From Timema cristinae (taxonomy: Eukaryota; Arthropoda; Insecta; Phasmatodea; Timematidae), in contig JBCFYV010000001.1 in assembly GCA_039000515.1 (NCBI GenBank), positions 49,472,184 to 49,536,183 on the forward strand: a DNA stretch of 64,000 nucleotides. Direction: 5' to 3'. Position numbers and translations under genes: made by a program. The notes beneath the pieces are model-generated. The model was not told where the DNA came from. It made no database searches and was given only the letters and a program-made list of their open reading frames with translations. Shown piece after piece: positions 34,978-44,479 of the stretch; position 1 is the first letter of the stretch, and each line of letters starts with the position of its first letter.

Positions 34978-36543
34978 GTGAGTTAAATAAAACATATCAC
35001 TTGCTGAAGGCCATTAGATCACTAACCTGAAAGATCTTAATTGGCACTCGCAGTCCAATATAATTACAATGTCAACAACAACAACAACAATTATTAATAA
35101 ATAGCATGGTTGTCACACACCGGGATAAACACAGGGACTCTTTACAACTAAATACCAAATTGTAAAATATCATTGTTGACTTTGACCCATCAGCCTTGAT
35201 ATGAGATAACTTTTTGGCAACATTTGTATACGCTTTCTGACTCGCTGATGGAAATTGTGTGGGAGACAGTGAGAAAATACAACACTTATTCACGACTTCC
35301 CTAGCACATGTGGTTTCTCCCAGATAGAGGAAAGGGTGACATTAACTATCTGAAGGGTTGAGTGTGTGTTCTGGATGGGTTGCAAACTCTCAATCATACT
35401 TTTTCAGTGTTATTTTAATGGCAAAATATTTTAAAGATAGTTTACAAGCACATCACTTATGGGTGATTATCGTGAAGCACAGAAAAAAGGGGGAGGGGGT
35501 GAAAATGAAGTATTTTTAGGGTAAACAGCCTCCACTCTAGTCTAGTTTATTGAGGTGTTGTGCTTAAGATAAATAAAAAGCTGATACAAACCCAGGGTGG
35601 TATTTATTCTGTCGTTGGAATTTTAAGGATTTCTTCTGACCCCCCACGAGGTGAAATATGGCTTACAGGTGCCGAAATGTTGATTGGATCCAGGTGGGGT
35701 GGTGACATTCAGTGATTAGAGGTTGTTTGGTCGTACCCCTGTAAAGACACTTGTGATAAATGGTATATTTGGATTCACAACTTTGTGAATTTTAAGCTAT
35801 TATAGTTGACATTATAATTTAATATAGAGTAATCTTGAATGCAAATAAACGATTTAATTTTACTTTATATACTACACACTGATGTTATAAAATTAATAAC
35901 CTACACATTTTTGAAATCTCACACTGTCCTGGTTTAAGAGGCTTTGCACTGGTTAGTACATATTTTACATGAAATTAAAAAGAAAATCACATGTCACACA
36001 GTGATATATCCTTATAGTTAGACAGAATAAAGAGAATATTCCCTGGTTCATACAAATTTACTTGTTATTCCTATCTTTTCCCTAAGTATCCTAAACTACT
36101 TTTTTTTAACTCAAGGAGTTTGGTTAATTTCTCATATATCACGTCTAATCATAATACCATGTAACATTGTAACAAATTTATTTTGATAAATTCTTATTGG
36201 ATGTAGACAATCTCGTTTTTTTCTTTCTGATTTGGCCTTAAAGGGGAGTTGGGTTTTAAATCCTATGTGGGTATACTGAATTTTTTTCTAAAATTGAGTT
36301 TCCCACTCTCCCTCCGCTAAACATACATAGGCCTATATTTCCTCCAAATTCTACCATCTTCACACTTACTCCATTAGTGTAATTAAATGTGTTAACTTTG
36401 AAACATTGATGTGAGAAATAAAAACATTACTAAAAAAAATGTAAGTATTATTTAAAACCAAGTGTACCAACTGATATTAAATATGTGTATGTTTGTACTA
36501 ACATGAAGCAAAGCGTTAGTTACAACTATTTTTATTATTTCAG
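34978..36543 (+). other. INO80: INO80 intron 1
   Basis: 1.57 kb; a CAA microsatellite at 35070-35090 and no recognised exon or element. Confidence 0.8.
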
Positions 36544-36644
36544 GGATGAGAGTAGTTCGGATTCTGACTTTGAGTCCCGACTCAACGAGGATGAGCTGGT
36601 GAAGGGAAGCAGGATAATAAATGGAATAAAGATCAGTAAGGATG
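36544..36644 (+). CDS. INO80: INO80 exon 2 (acidic N-terminal region)
   Basis: Acceptor tatttcag, donor GTTAGT at 36645. Joined to exon 1 it reads DESSSDSDFESRLNEDEL, then VKGSRIINGIKISKD, a Ser/Asp-rich stretch comparable to the SSDDSED part of vertebrate INO80. It enters in phase 2 and leaves in phase 1, fitting both neighbours. Confidence 0.82.
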
Positions 36645-36851
36645 GTTAGTTCCCTTTCTTCAATGGGTTGTTTCATTGTACAGCATCTCATTATCAAAAA
36701 ACAATTTGCTATTTAAAATAAGAGGTGTTTGAAAGAGTGTCAATAATAAATAAAAGACAGGAAATGCAAACAAAACATTTCAATAAATTAAGTTTGTTTA
36801 ATCTTTGTATTATCCTTTTATTTTAAAGACTGAAAAATATATCTCAAATCC

Positions 36852-37030
36852 AGTTCTGTGGCTGAATGGTCTAAGGTGTCATTCTCATGTTAGACTGGCT
36901 TGCTGAAGATGGAGAGATCAGGGCTCGAATCTCGGTCATGTCTAGTGAAGGTGATTTTCCCTAAATGGTTTCCCACTCTTCCTCCATGCAAATTTGGTTA
37001 CATTTACCCTTAATTATCCCCTCTCATACT
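36852..37030 (+). repeat. SINE-B2 subfamily copy (INO80 intron 2)
   Basis: Head gtggctgaatggtctaaggtg with cattctcatgttagactgg and B box ggctcgaatctcgg, then the SINE-B body (ttccctaaatggtttcccac). The tail is lost. This head variant is shared with the copy at 40.99-41.17 kb. Confidence 0.75.
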
Positions 37031-37325
37031 TACTAATCATCATCAACAACTGTTTCCAGGCTGTAGTCAGGTCAATTTATTAAAATGCCTGCATCTTACT
37101 ATTTCCTTCTACCATTCTTCTTCTCTCACATGCACAGTTGCTTTTTTTCTGCTCCTACCATTGGGTTTCTGGTCTCCCTCGCGTTAGAAAAGTCACAGCA
37201 CTGCCAAGTTGCTTGTATTTGTGCACCTCAAAGAGCAGTCAGATAATGATACACATTAATAAAACAATTTCTTGCTAGATTTATGAATACACACTTCATG
37301 GTTAAATATTCTCTTTATTCTTCAG

Positions 37326-37528
37326 AGCGTCGATCAGACCGCATGAGGCTGTTCAACCTAGACAGTATAAAGGAAGACCGCTATTGGTTGAGAGACCTGC
37401 TACTCAGCGACTCTTCTGAGTCATCCGAGGATGAGGATGGGCCAGTCACGGAGGAGGAGATACATTCAATGCTGCGGTTGCACCTTAGGAGGAAAAGATA
37501 CGCAGAGCAATACCACCACAATCCTGAG
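37326..37528 (+). CDS. INO80: INO80 exon 3 (LLLSDSSES block)
   Basis: The acceptor attcttcag and donor GTAACT flank 203 bases. The protein includes LFNLDSIKEDRYWLRDLLL, SDSSESSEDEDG and EEEIHSMLRLHLRRKRY. It aligns with the vertebrate segment containing WLKSILLSDESSEADSQSED and EELHNMLRLHKYKK, a strong family signature. It ends in phase 0. Confidence 0.92.
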
Positions 37529-38695
37529 GTAACTTTCCTAACACAGTGCACAATGCTTGTTTTTAACCCCTGTCTAACCCTTGGTCAAACTCGGCCAGTT
37601 TGTAAATGTGTGACTGAACTAGTAGAGGGGAGGTCAACAAGGTGAATGAGTGTTTGGGTTAGAATTCATGGAAGAAGATAAGGGCGAGAGGGAAAATAAT
37701 TGGGTAGGTGACTCTTGGTAGGTAGTTGATTGTTTGGACAAGGACTAGGAGTCTGCAAGCTCAAGTGTTTTGATTCGAGTTGATCTCGAAAGAGTTTATC
37801 ATGAAGCTTTCGATTATAAAGCCGAGGTAAACTCAGGTGAAATAAATACATACTTTTAAAACTTAATTATGTAATTAAAAAATAAATACATGTTAAAATT
37901 ATTTTGATTCTTTTAAATGAAATAAGACCAATATATTTTAAAAAAAATGTCTTTTTTAAACTTATTGTTTATTTTTAAATTATAAAAAAAAGTCATTAAA
38001 TGATTGCTTTAAATTTTCTGTGATGGTGACCGAAAATTTAATTATGATTCAATTTAACGTTCTTGAGGAAAAAATATATTTGGATGTGAAGATTTAACAA
38101 TATAAAGAAAAATAAATAATAACCCCATTATTTCCTGACCATTTAGGATGCAGCTACGCACTTGGATTTGGCCGCTTAACAAAAAGCACATTTAATGTAT
38201 TAATAATTTTCAATATGTACATAGTACTTTTGTGTTAAGGTGCACTTGATGCATTCTTTCACTAAGCTATTTCGGTCCTAAAATCCCTGCAAATTCTTCA
38301 ATATCTTCTTTTATCCATTTATCCAAACATCATATTCTCTCCCTTTCATCAACAAAACCCATTAATTTATTCAATTGCTGACCTTCGGCAGGTTTTTGCA
38401 AATTGACCTGGTATCGATATTTACCACCAGAGTGTTTTCATGCTCCTGGTATTGTGGTTGGTTACGCAAGTTTTTGAGCGAGACAATACCAAATTTAGGT
38501 TTGGCAACGCTTCCTTGACCAAAATAAATACCCTGGTTTCAACCAATGTGTGTAGAATTGTGTACCAATTTCAAAATGGCATCGTTCACCCCTTATTTTA
38601 GATTTAAACAAGTATAACTTCATAGTTATTGGATTTTAACATTTATATGTAAATTAAAATTGTCAGAAACTACTAGCTTAAAATATATGATAAGT
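37529..38695 (+). other. INO80: INO80 intron 3, 5' part
   Basis: AT-rich, unassigned. The SINE-A, inverted-repeat pair and MITE described separately follow within the same intron. Confidence 0.6.
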
Positions 38696-38705
38696 AAGTA
38701 GTATC

Positions 38706-38985
38706 TTATTATTATTATTATTATTATTAGCACCGCGTCTTACTACCCGTTCGGGTTATACGCACTTACGCTAATGTGTAATGGTAGGGTGATAGTGAGA
38801 TGAAATGGAGGACCTACAGTTTAACGTGGAATCCGAACCACGGTGGAGGCCTGGCATTCCTCACATTCACAAGATGTCTTGTCAGAGGTGTAGGAAGGGT
38901 TTGGTAATAAGATAACTCTCTGCCGGGACCGAGGATCGAACCCCGGCCGCCAGCACAGAAGTCTGACACCTTACCCCTAGACCAA
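38706..38985 (-). repeat. tRNA-derived SINE-A, complete with target duplication
   Basis: Same family as the 20.27-kb copy, in reverse: (TTA)n, then agcaccgcgtcttactacccg, body, and the tRNA-like head ending ccttacccctagacc. A 10-bp direct repeat, agtagtatct, flanks it (38696-38705 and 38986-38995). It lies in INO80 intron 3. Confidence 0.88.
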
Positions 38986-39116
38986 AGTAGTATCTATTTC
39001 TGATAATACTACTGCTAACACCCCTTAGTCTCCATACGATTTTGTGAATTTTTTTAAAACTAATATTATGTATATACAATATATCACTATAAGAAAAACT
39101 TATTTTCGCTTCATGA

Positions 39117-39309
39117 AGTAAATTTATTATATTTGGAAGAAGGTATAGGAATGGTGGATAGAAACATATAAAAGGGGACGAACATAATATGGCTTTTACA
39201 ATGAAAAGAAGAACACAGCTCACATTCTACATCGCTGCCAGTGGACAACACAACTTCCTAAAAGAGGAAACTAAAAAACACAAAAGCAGTAATGACTGCC
39301 TCTTTAAGA
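39117..39309 (+). repeat. inverted-repeat arm, left (INO80 intron 3)
   Basis: A block containing tatggcttttacaatgaaaa, cagctcacattctacatcgc and aaagaggaaactaaaaaaca recurs inverted at 40.79-40.98 kb. A shorter match (tatggcttttacaatgaaaa) also occurs at 55.06 kb after a LINE fragment, so it is a dispersed repeat. Confidence 0.65.
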
Positions 39310-40786
39310 TTCAAACGATCGTTACCGCCCACTGGTGTGCAGAATATGTCTGAACACGCGAACGAGGTTCGAGGGAAATTAAAGCAGTCCTGGGGAAATT
39401 TGGGGCAGGGAAAAAGTCCAACAATTTTGTTGTTTTTAGTACAGCCTGGTTCTGATATGGTAGTTTCATTTGTATGAAAAACAAAGGCTGATGACACTCA
39501 ACACCCGACACTATCAGTATGTACCATAGTGGGGCAGTGTTGGTGTAAGCACAAAGAGTTGCGGTGTCTGGGGGCTAAGATAATGGGTCACAGTTCTAGA
39601 TAAGACGTCAAAGGTTGAGATAAGGGGCAAAGGAAACATCTAATAATTCAACCTGGCTAATGTCGTGATTGAGTGATGAGTCATCAGTCACCTACCCTAC
39701 CGCGGGTGTCTGTTAGTTATGGCGGGCAGGCGGTGGAGGGTAGGGAAGGGTGAGCGAGGTTTTGTTTTTGTTTGAATTTAGTCACCCTTATATCATGACC
39801 TAATTACACGGTGATGTGCGCACAATTTATTTGAACTCGTGACATGAGTATTGTAATGATTGTGTAGCCATGAAACTTGTTTTTAGTGGACCTATTAAGG
39901 TTTGTACATTATACAATAGATAGATTTTTATAAAAAATTAGATGATTTAGTGAAACAAATGTTTATTATGTCGACTTTTAAGAGCAAACAAGACGTCAAC
40001 TTGTGCTTATTGTGAATGGCGTGGCAGACGTGATAAACTCGAATATCACATATTTAATAAACATCCCCAAGAAAAACTTAGAAGTAAGGATCAAGGGATT
40101 ATTGTAAGTTTTGTAAAACATAAATTATGTGATCAGGTAAAACTCATAGTTGTAAATAGCAATAGTATTTCCCTTAATGTGGTTGTGATAAACCTTGCCG
40201 TAGTGGCGACTCTATGAAAATACGAAAAGTCTATGAAAATCAACAATTAACCCAAGGGCTCTCGGAATTACACTCCATTGCCTCTTACTCTCAAGGTGTA
40301 AAATTAAATGTTGGTACAGGTAAGCCTACTGGTATCAATGGACAATTAATAACAATATGTGATGCACACAAGGAAATGAGAAGGTTGCCTTTTCTGGGAG
40401 ACAACTACATTTTTTATAAGGTAGGTACTATAAAAATAACTATGATTAAAAATATATTTAAATTTAAATTTTCCAAATTATTTAGTAGGTAATGATCCTT
40501 ATTCCCATCAGCCTCTATAAAATATTCAATGTTTAATTTGAGTGCTATGGTTTTCGGGGATTTTTTTTATGAAAATGTTTGGGGAAATATTGGATCTCTA
40601 AACATATTCCATACCCCTGACCACCCAATCCCCCAACAGGAGGAAGTTTGGAATTTGCAACACAACTTCCTTATTGTGGTTCCTTCCTTTAAAAAGAACT
40701 TTGCGCGGTGCGTTTCACACTCCCTCCTGATGAATTCTGGTAGAATGAAACCTAGGTTGTGGAATTGTGTTGTAATTATCGATTTT
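39310..40786. other. 1.5-kb interval between inverted arms, with a zinc-finger-like segment
   Basis: Mostly unassigned. On the plus strand near 39981-40080 one frame reads TCAYCEWRGRRDKLEYHIF followed by NKHPQEKL. The spacing C-x2-C-x11-H-x4-H is that of a C2H2 finger as in insect BTB-zinc-finger proteins. It has no clear start or splice context and is followed by an unrecognised 92-codon frame (40214-40492). It may be a captured or decayed exon inside a mobile element. Confidence 0.4.
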
Positions 40787-40982
40787 CTTAAAGAGGCAGT
40801 AATTAGGCCTACCTCTTTTGTGTTTTTAGTTTCCTCTTTTAGATGGTTGTGTTGTCCAATGGCAGCAATGTAGAATGTGAGCTGTATTCTGCTTTTCATT
40901 GTAAAAGCCAAACTGTTTTTGTCCCTTTTATTTATGTTCATCTCCACCTTTCTTACACCTTCTTCCAAATATAATACAATTA
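40787..40982 (-). repeat. inverted-repeat arm, right (INO80 intron 3)
   Basis: Inverse of the 39.12-39.31-kb arm: cttaaagaggcagtaatta, then cacattctacattgctgcc when read in reverse. The 133-codon minus-strand frame across it translates the repeat and shows no known domain. Confidence 0.65.
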
Positions 40983-40987
40983 CTCTG

Positions 40988-41167
40988 ATGGGTTAGGGAT
41001 GAGGACGGTAGAATTTTAGTGGTAATCTCGCCACATTTGTGGGGAGGGACAGTGGCAAACCTTTTGGGAAAAACCACCCTCAGTAGACCCAGCCAGGATT
41101 TGAACCCATCATCAGCAGGCTAGTCTAACATGAGAATGACACACTTAGACCATACGGACGCTGAAGC
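40988..41167 (-). repeat. SINE-B2 subfamily copy (INO80 intron 3)
   Basis: Reverse copy with gggaaaaaccaccctcag, aggatttgaacccat (B box) and a head containing agtctaacatgagaatgac, matching the 36.85-kb copy. The 3' tail is missing. Confidence 0.75.
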
Positions 41168-41252
41168 GGGTCTCTGGCATGTGCTTGGTTTCATTAAGAG
41201 GACTGTCGTCGTTTCTACACCATCTTGTGTTTAATACTATCCATGTATTTAT

Positions 41253-41480
41253 TAGGGGTGTGCAAGGAGGCAGTTTTCACTTCAAATCGAGTTTGAATCG
41301 AGTTGGAACAAAGACATCAAGTTGTTTTTTTTAGTTTGAGTAACAAAAAGTAATATTTGTATTAGAAATAGTAAAAGATGAATTTCTGTAATAGAGGTAT
41401 AAAAGTATTAAATTGTTTTGAGTTTTTGTTTAATTCGTCGAGTTTGAGCAGCTTTTAAAACTCAACTTGAACACCCCTTA
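41253..41480. mobile_element. hAT MITE (228 bp) related to the 28.4-kb family
   Basis: The left end taggggtgtgcaagg and right end, in reverse, taaggggtgttcaag form TIRs. The interior has inverted cgagtttgaatcgag and ttcgtcgagtttgagcagc motifs. It lies in INO80 intron 3. No clear target duplication. Confidence 0.6.
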
Positions 41481-41652
41481 AAGAGTTTTACAAATGTGGT
41501 TTTAAGTTCCAAGATTATAACAAAAATATTTTCTATTTTATTTTGTGTTTTTTATTTACTCTAATGTTAGGAAGAAAAATATTTATATTATTTTTTAAGC
41601 CATATCTTATAATAATTTATATTTATATATAAAAGCCATATTTTATAATAAC

Positions 41653-41653
41653 T

Positions 41654-41702
<49 letters not shown>
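41653..41702. repeat. compound (TA)n(CA)n microsatellite
   Basis: About 30 bases of TA repeat followed by about 20 bases of AC repeat, 50 bases before the acceptor of INO80 exon 4, on the side where the polypyrimidine tract and branch site lie. Confidence 0.9.
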
Positions 41703-41750
41703 TCCAATAATGATGATTGTAATAATCCCTTCTTTCACATTTGTTATTAG

Positions 41751-41927
41751 AACTATCAATACCAGTACTACAGCGTGGGACTTTTATCCAACTATGATAA
41801 GTTCCCAGACCACCAAAGAAGCATCATCGGTAACAAAAAGAAGAAGAAAGACAAGAAGGCTGAGAAAAGGCTAAAGAAAATGAAGAAACTCAGTGCCAAA
41901 GAAAGGCGGATGATGGAAGAGAATCAG
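41751..41927 (+). CDS. INO80: INO80 exon 4 (YQYYSVGLL and Lys-rich region)
   Basis: The acceptor tgttattag and donor GTATTA flank 177 bases (59 codons, phase 0 at both ends). The protein starts NYQYQYYSVGLLSNYDKF, matching QQYQYYSAGLLSTYDPF of vertebrate INO80. It then becomes very basic (KKKKKDKKAEKRLKKMKKL), probably a nuclear-localisation and DNA-contact region. Confidence 0.92.
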
Positions 41928-42111
41928 GTATTACTTGTGACACCACCAGTTCATATCTCTGTGACATTACCGGCTTATTACACGATGTACCAATCCTAAC
42001 CCAATATTAGATTTAGAAAAACTGGATAAATAGGTTATAAATTAGACACAAAGCAATTTCCCCATCAATAGGACTATAAAACAACTACTTTCCCCCTCTC
42101 AAGCAACTCTT

Positions 42112-42314
42112 AGGACCAGTTTCATGGTCAGACTTACTGCGCCTCAAGTGCAGTGCTATACTAAATACAAGACAACACCTACCCAGACTTGAATAGAATG
42201 GGTCAATCTCACATATGAAACTGGACCATTCCATTCTGGTCTAGGTAAGTATTGTCCTTTATTTAGTATACCATCACACTTGATGCACACTAAGTCTGAC
42301 TATGAAACCAACTC
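42112..42314. mobile_element. palindromic foldback MITE (about 200 bp)
   Basis: The left half ggaccagtttcatggtcag, acttactgcgcctcaagtg, tatactaaatacaagacaa matches the reverse of the right half (ggtttcatagtcagacttag, tgcatcaagtgtgatgg, tatactaaataaaggacaa). The whole folds into one hairpin with about 95-base arms. It lies in INO80 intron 4. Confidence 0.7.
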
Positions 42315-42405
42315 TAATTCTAATTTTCAAGAAAAGATTGAAATATTCTACAAGGGGGACGTAAGCCTGATAAATTCAGATAATTTTAATGGTATATATC
42401 TTGCA

Positions 42406-42640
42406 TTAGACTAGACTAGACTGCCGATGATTGAAAGATCAAGGTTCGAATCTCAGTATAGATACTAAGGGTGGTTTTTACTGAATGGTTTTCCACTCTC
42501 CCTCCTTACAAATGCAGGTATACTTCCTTTAAATAGAATTTTCCCTAATCCCTAAAAACATCAGAGTAATTACTGATTAGTATATAATTGTATAACCTGA
42601 ATGGGTAGTAAGTTGCAGTGCTAAAATAAATAAATAAATA
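42406..42640 (+). repeat. SINE-B copy with (AAAT)n tail (INO80 intron 4)
   Basis: Contains aaggttcgaatctcag (B box), gggtggtttttactgaatgg, and tail tgtataacctgaatgggtag followed by an AAAT repeat. The A-box end is diverged. Confidence 0.78.
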
Positions 42641-42845
42641 ATTATTGTCTAAAATGGCTTTGGGGTGTATGTGAATAGTCTTTAATTGGGCACTGAGAAG
42701 TTAAATGTGCTTGGACATTGCGTTGATTTCAACTAATTCTTGGTGGGATCCAAAATTACTTTCAAATATACTAATGCACTTATTTATAGCACATTTAACT
42801 TTGGGATAAATATAAGTTTTTCTTCTTGCCCAATTATAATCTTTT

Positions 42846-43062
42846 TTTAGCACTATGTCTCACTACTCATTTGGGTTATACTCTTAATTACTAATTATGC
42901 TAATGGTATTAGGGATTAGGAAGGTTATATTTATAGAAAGTGTACTCACATTTGCATGGAAAGAGGGTGGAAAACTATTTTGGAAAAACCACCCTCAGTA
43001 CACCCAACCAAGATTTGAACCTTGATCTCAGCATCTAATCATACGGCCACTGAAGAAGTTAA
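42846..43062 (-). repeat. SINE-B copy (INO80 intron 4)
   Basis: Reverse copy: agcactatgtctcactactc tail, ggaaaaaccaccctcag body, agatttgaaccttgatctc B box, and a shortened head ending atacggccactgaag. Confidence 0.76.
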
Positions 43063-43194
43063 CTTATAATTAAAAGAACGATTTCATACAAATTTAATTA
43101 CAATATATTTTAAATTAATGGAAGAAAATTGAAATAAATTACTAAACAAAGTGTGAAATTCTCTTTTTAAACAAGAAATTAATTTTGGGTTCAC

Positions 43195-43462
43195 CCACCT
43201 CGGTGGCATAGTTGGCTAACGCGCTAGTCTGTGTTGAGCTAGACTGCTGAGGACGGAGAGATCGAGGTTCGAATCTCGGTCGAGTGAACTGGGGGTGGTT
43301 TTTCCTAAATAGTTTTCCACTCTCCCTCCACGCAAATGCAGGTTTGGTTCCTCCTATTCAATTCAACCTTCCCAATTCCTAATCCATTAGCGCAATTAGT
43401 ACTTAAAGCGTATAACCCGAACGGGTAGTAAGACACATTGTTAAATAATATTAATAAAATAA
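43195..43462 (+). repeat. tRNA-derived SINE-B (INO80 intron 4)
   Basis: The head cctcggtggcatagttggctaac carries an A box, and gaggttcgaatctcgg a B box. The body contains the conserved ggtggtttttcctaaa and ccactctccctccacgcaaa. The tail cgtataacccgaacgggtag is the same as in SINE-A. The flanks share aattttgg, a probable target duplication. Confidence 0.85.
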
Positions 43463-43785
43463 TAATTTTGGTTTCAAAGTGAAATAGTATAAATAACTGT
43501 AATAATTTATTAAAACAATTATTGTTTTAAATATGTGTAATGTGGGAAGTAATCATAAGGACATGATTGATATTTTATTTGATAGCCCTGTCCTATTGTA
43601 AACAAAACATTAAAATTTGATTTGGTTGCCATTTAAATACATGTTTTGGATGTGGCCACCAGGTAAATCACTGTCAGATAACTCTTATATGTCCTATACA
43701 CTTGAAAGTGTTTGAGAAGTGTGTTACTCAAGTGCACAAGTGTGTAGAGCCCAGATCACTCAATCTTGTATTTGTTCTCTAAAAG

Positions 43786-43992
43786 GACCAAGACATGGAC
43801 GATTTTGATTTTGAGGAAGGATTGATGAATCTCAAAGAGGAAGATGAAACTGACGGCTACTTGGATATCTCTCAGAATTTTGGCAAGGGGTTCAAATCAA
43901 AAAAGAAAGCACAGCAGGCAAAGAATCCAGAGATTATGGCGATGAGAAGGAAGAAGATTTGGGTGATGATGTCCAAGAAGGAACTAGGGAAG
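43786..43992 (+). CDS. INO80: INO80 exon 5 (start of DBINO region)
   Basis: The acceptor ctctaaaag and donor GTTTGT flank 207 bases (69 codons, phase 0). An acidic stretch (MDDFDFEEGLMNLKEEDE) is followed by MAMRRKKIWVMMSKKELGK, which aligns with ARRRKVWLSIVKKELPK at the start of the DBINO domain, where Arp8/Arp4/actin-contacting helices begin. The next exon should continue DBINO but is not found; the intron soon runs into low-quality sequence. Confidence 0.88.
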
Positions 43993-44166
43993 GTTTGTGA
44001 GGGTTTGAAGAATATTTTAAAACTTTTTTTTTAACATTGGTCATGTCAATACATTACTGTACTTGAGAAACAAGAAATAATTAAATGAAGGTAAAGATTA
44101 GGTTTAAGAATCCTAAACAGTAGATTGATATTTATTTGCCTGCCATCTATATTCTTTATGAGTATG

Positions 44167-44421
44167 ACCCGCCTCGTGGTGTAGTTGGCTTAACGCGCTT
44201 GTCGTGTTGAGCTCGACTGCTGAGGACGGGGAGATCGAGGTTCGAATCTCTGTCGGGTGACTTTTTTTTTTTTTTTTTTCCTAAATGGTTTTCCACTTCC
44301 CTCCACGCAAATGCGGGTTCACTTCCTCTAATTCAACCTTCCCAATTCCTAATCCATTAGCGTAATTAGTACTTAAAGGTATAACCCGAACGAGTAGTAA
44401 GACGCGGTGCTAAATATTTAT
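44167..44421 (+). repeat. tRNA-derived SINE-B with target duplication (INO80 intron 5)
   Basis: Same SINE-B structure as the 43.2-kb copy, with an internal poly-T expansion near 44262. It is flanked by tttatgagtatg at 44155-44166 and 44422-44433. The corrupted-looking block starts about 50 bases later. Confidence 0.87.
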
Positions 44422-44479
44422 TTTATGAGTATGTGTCAAAAAACTTATTCACCAAACAATTAAAATAATCAAACAATTG

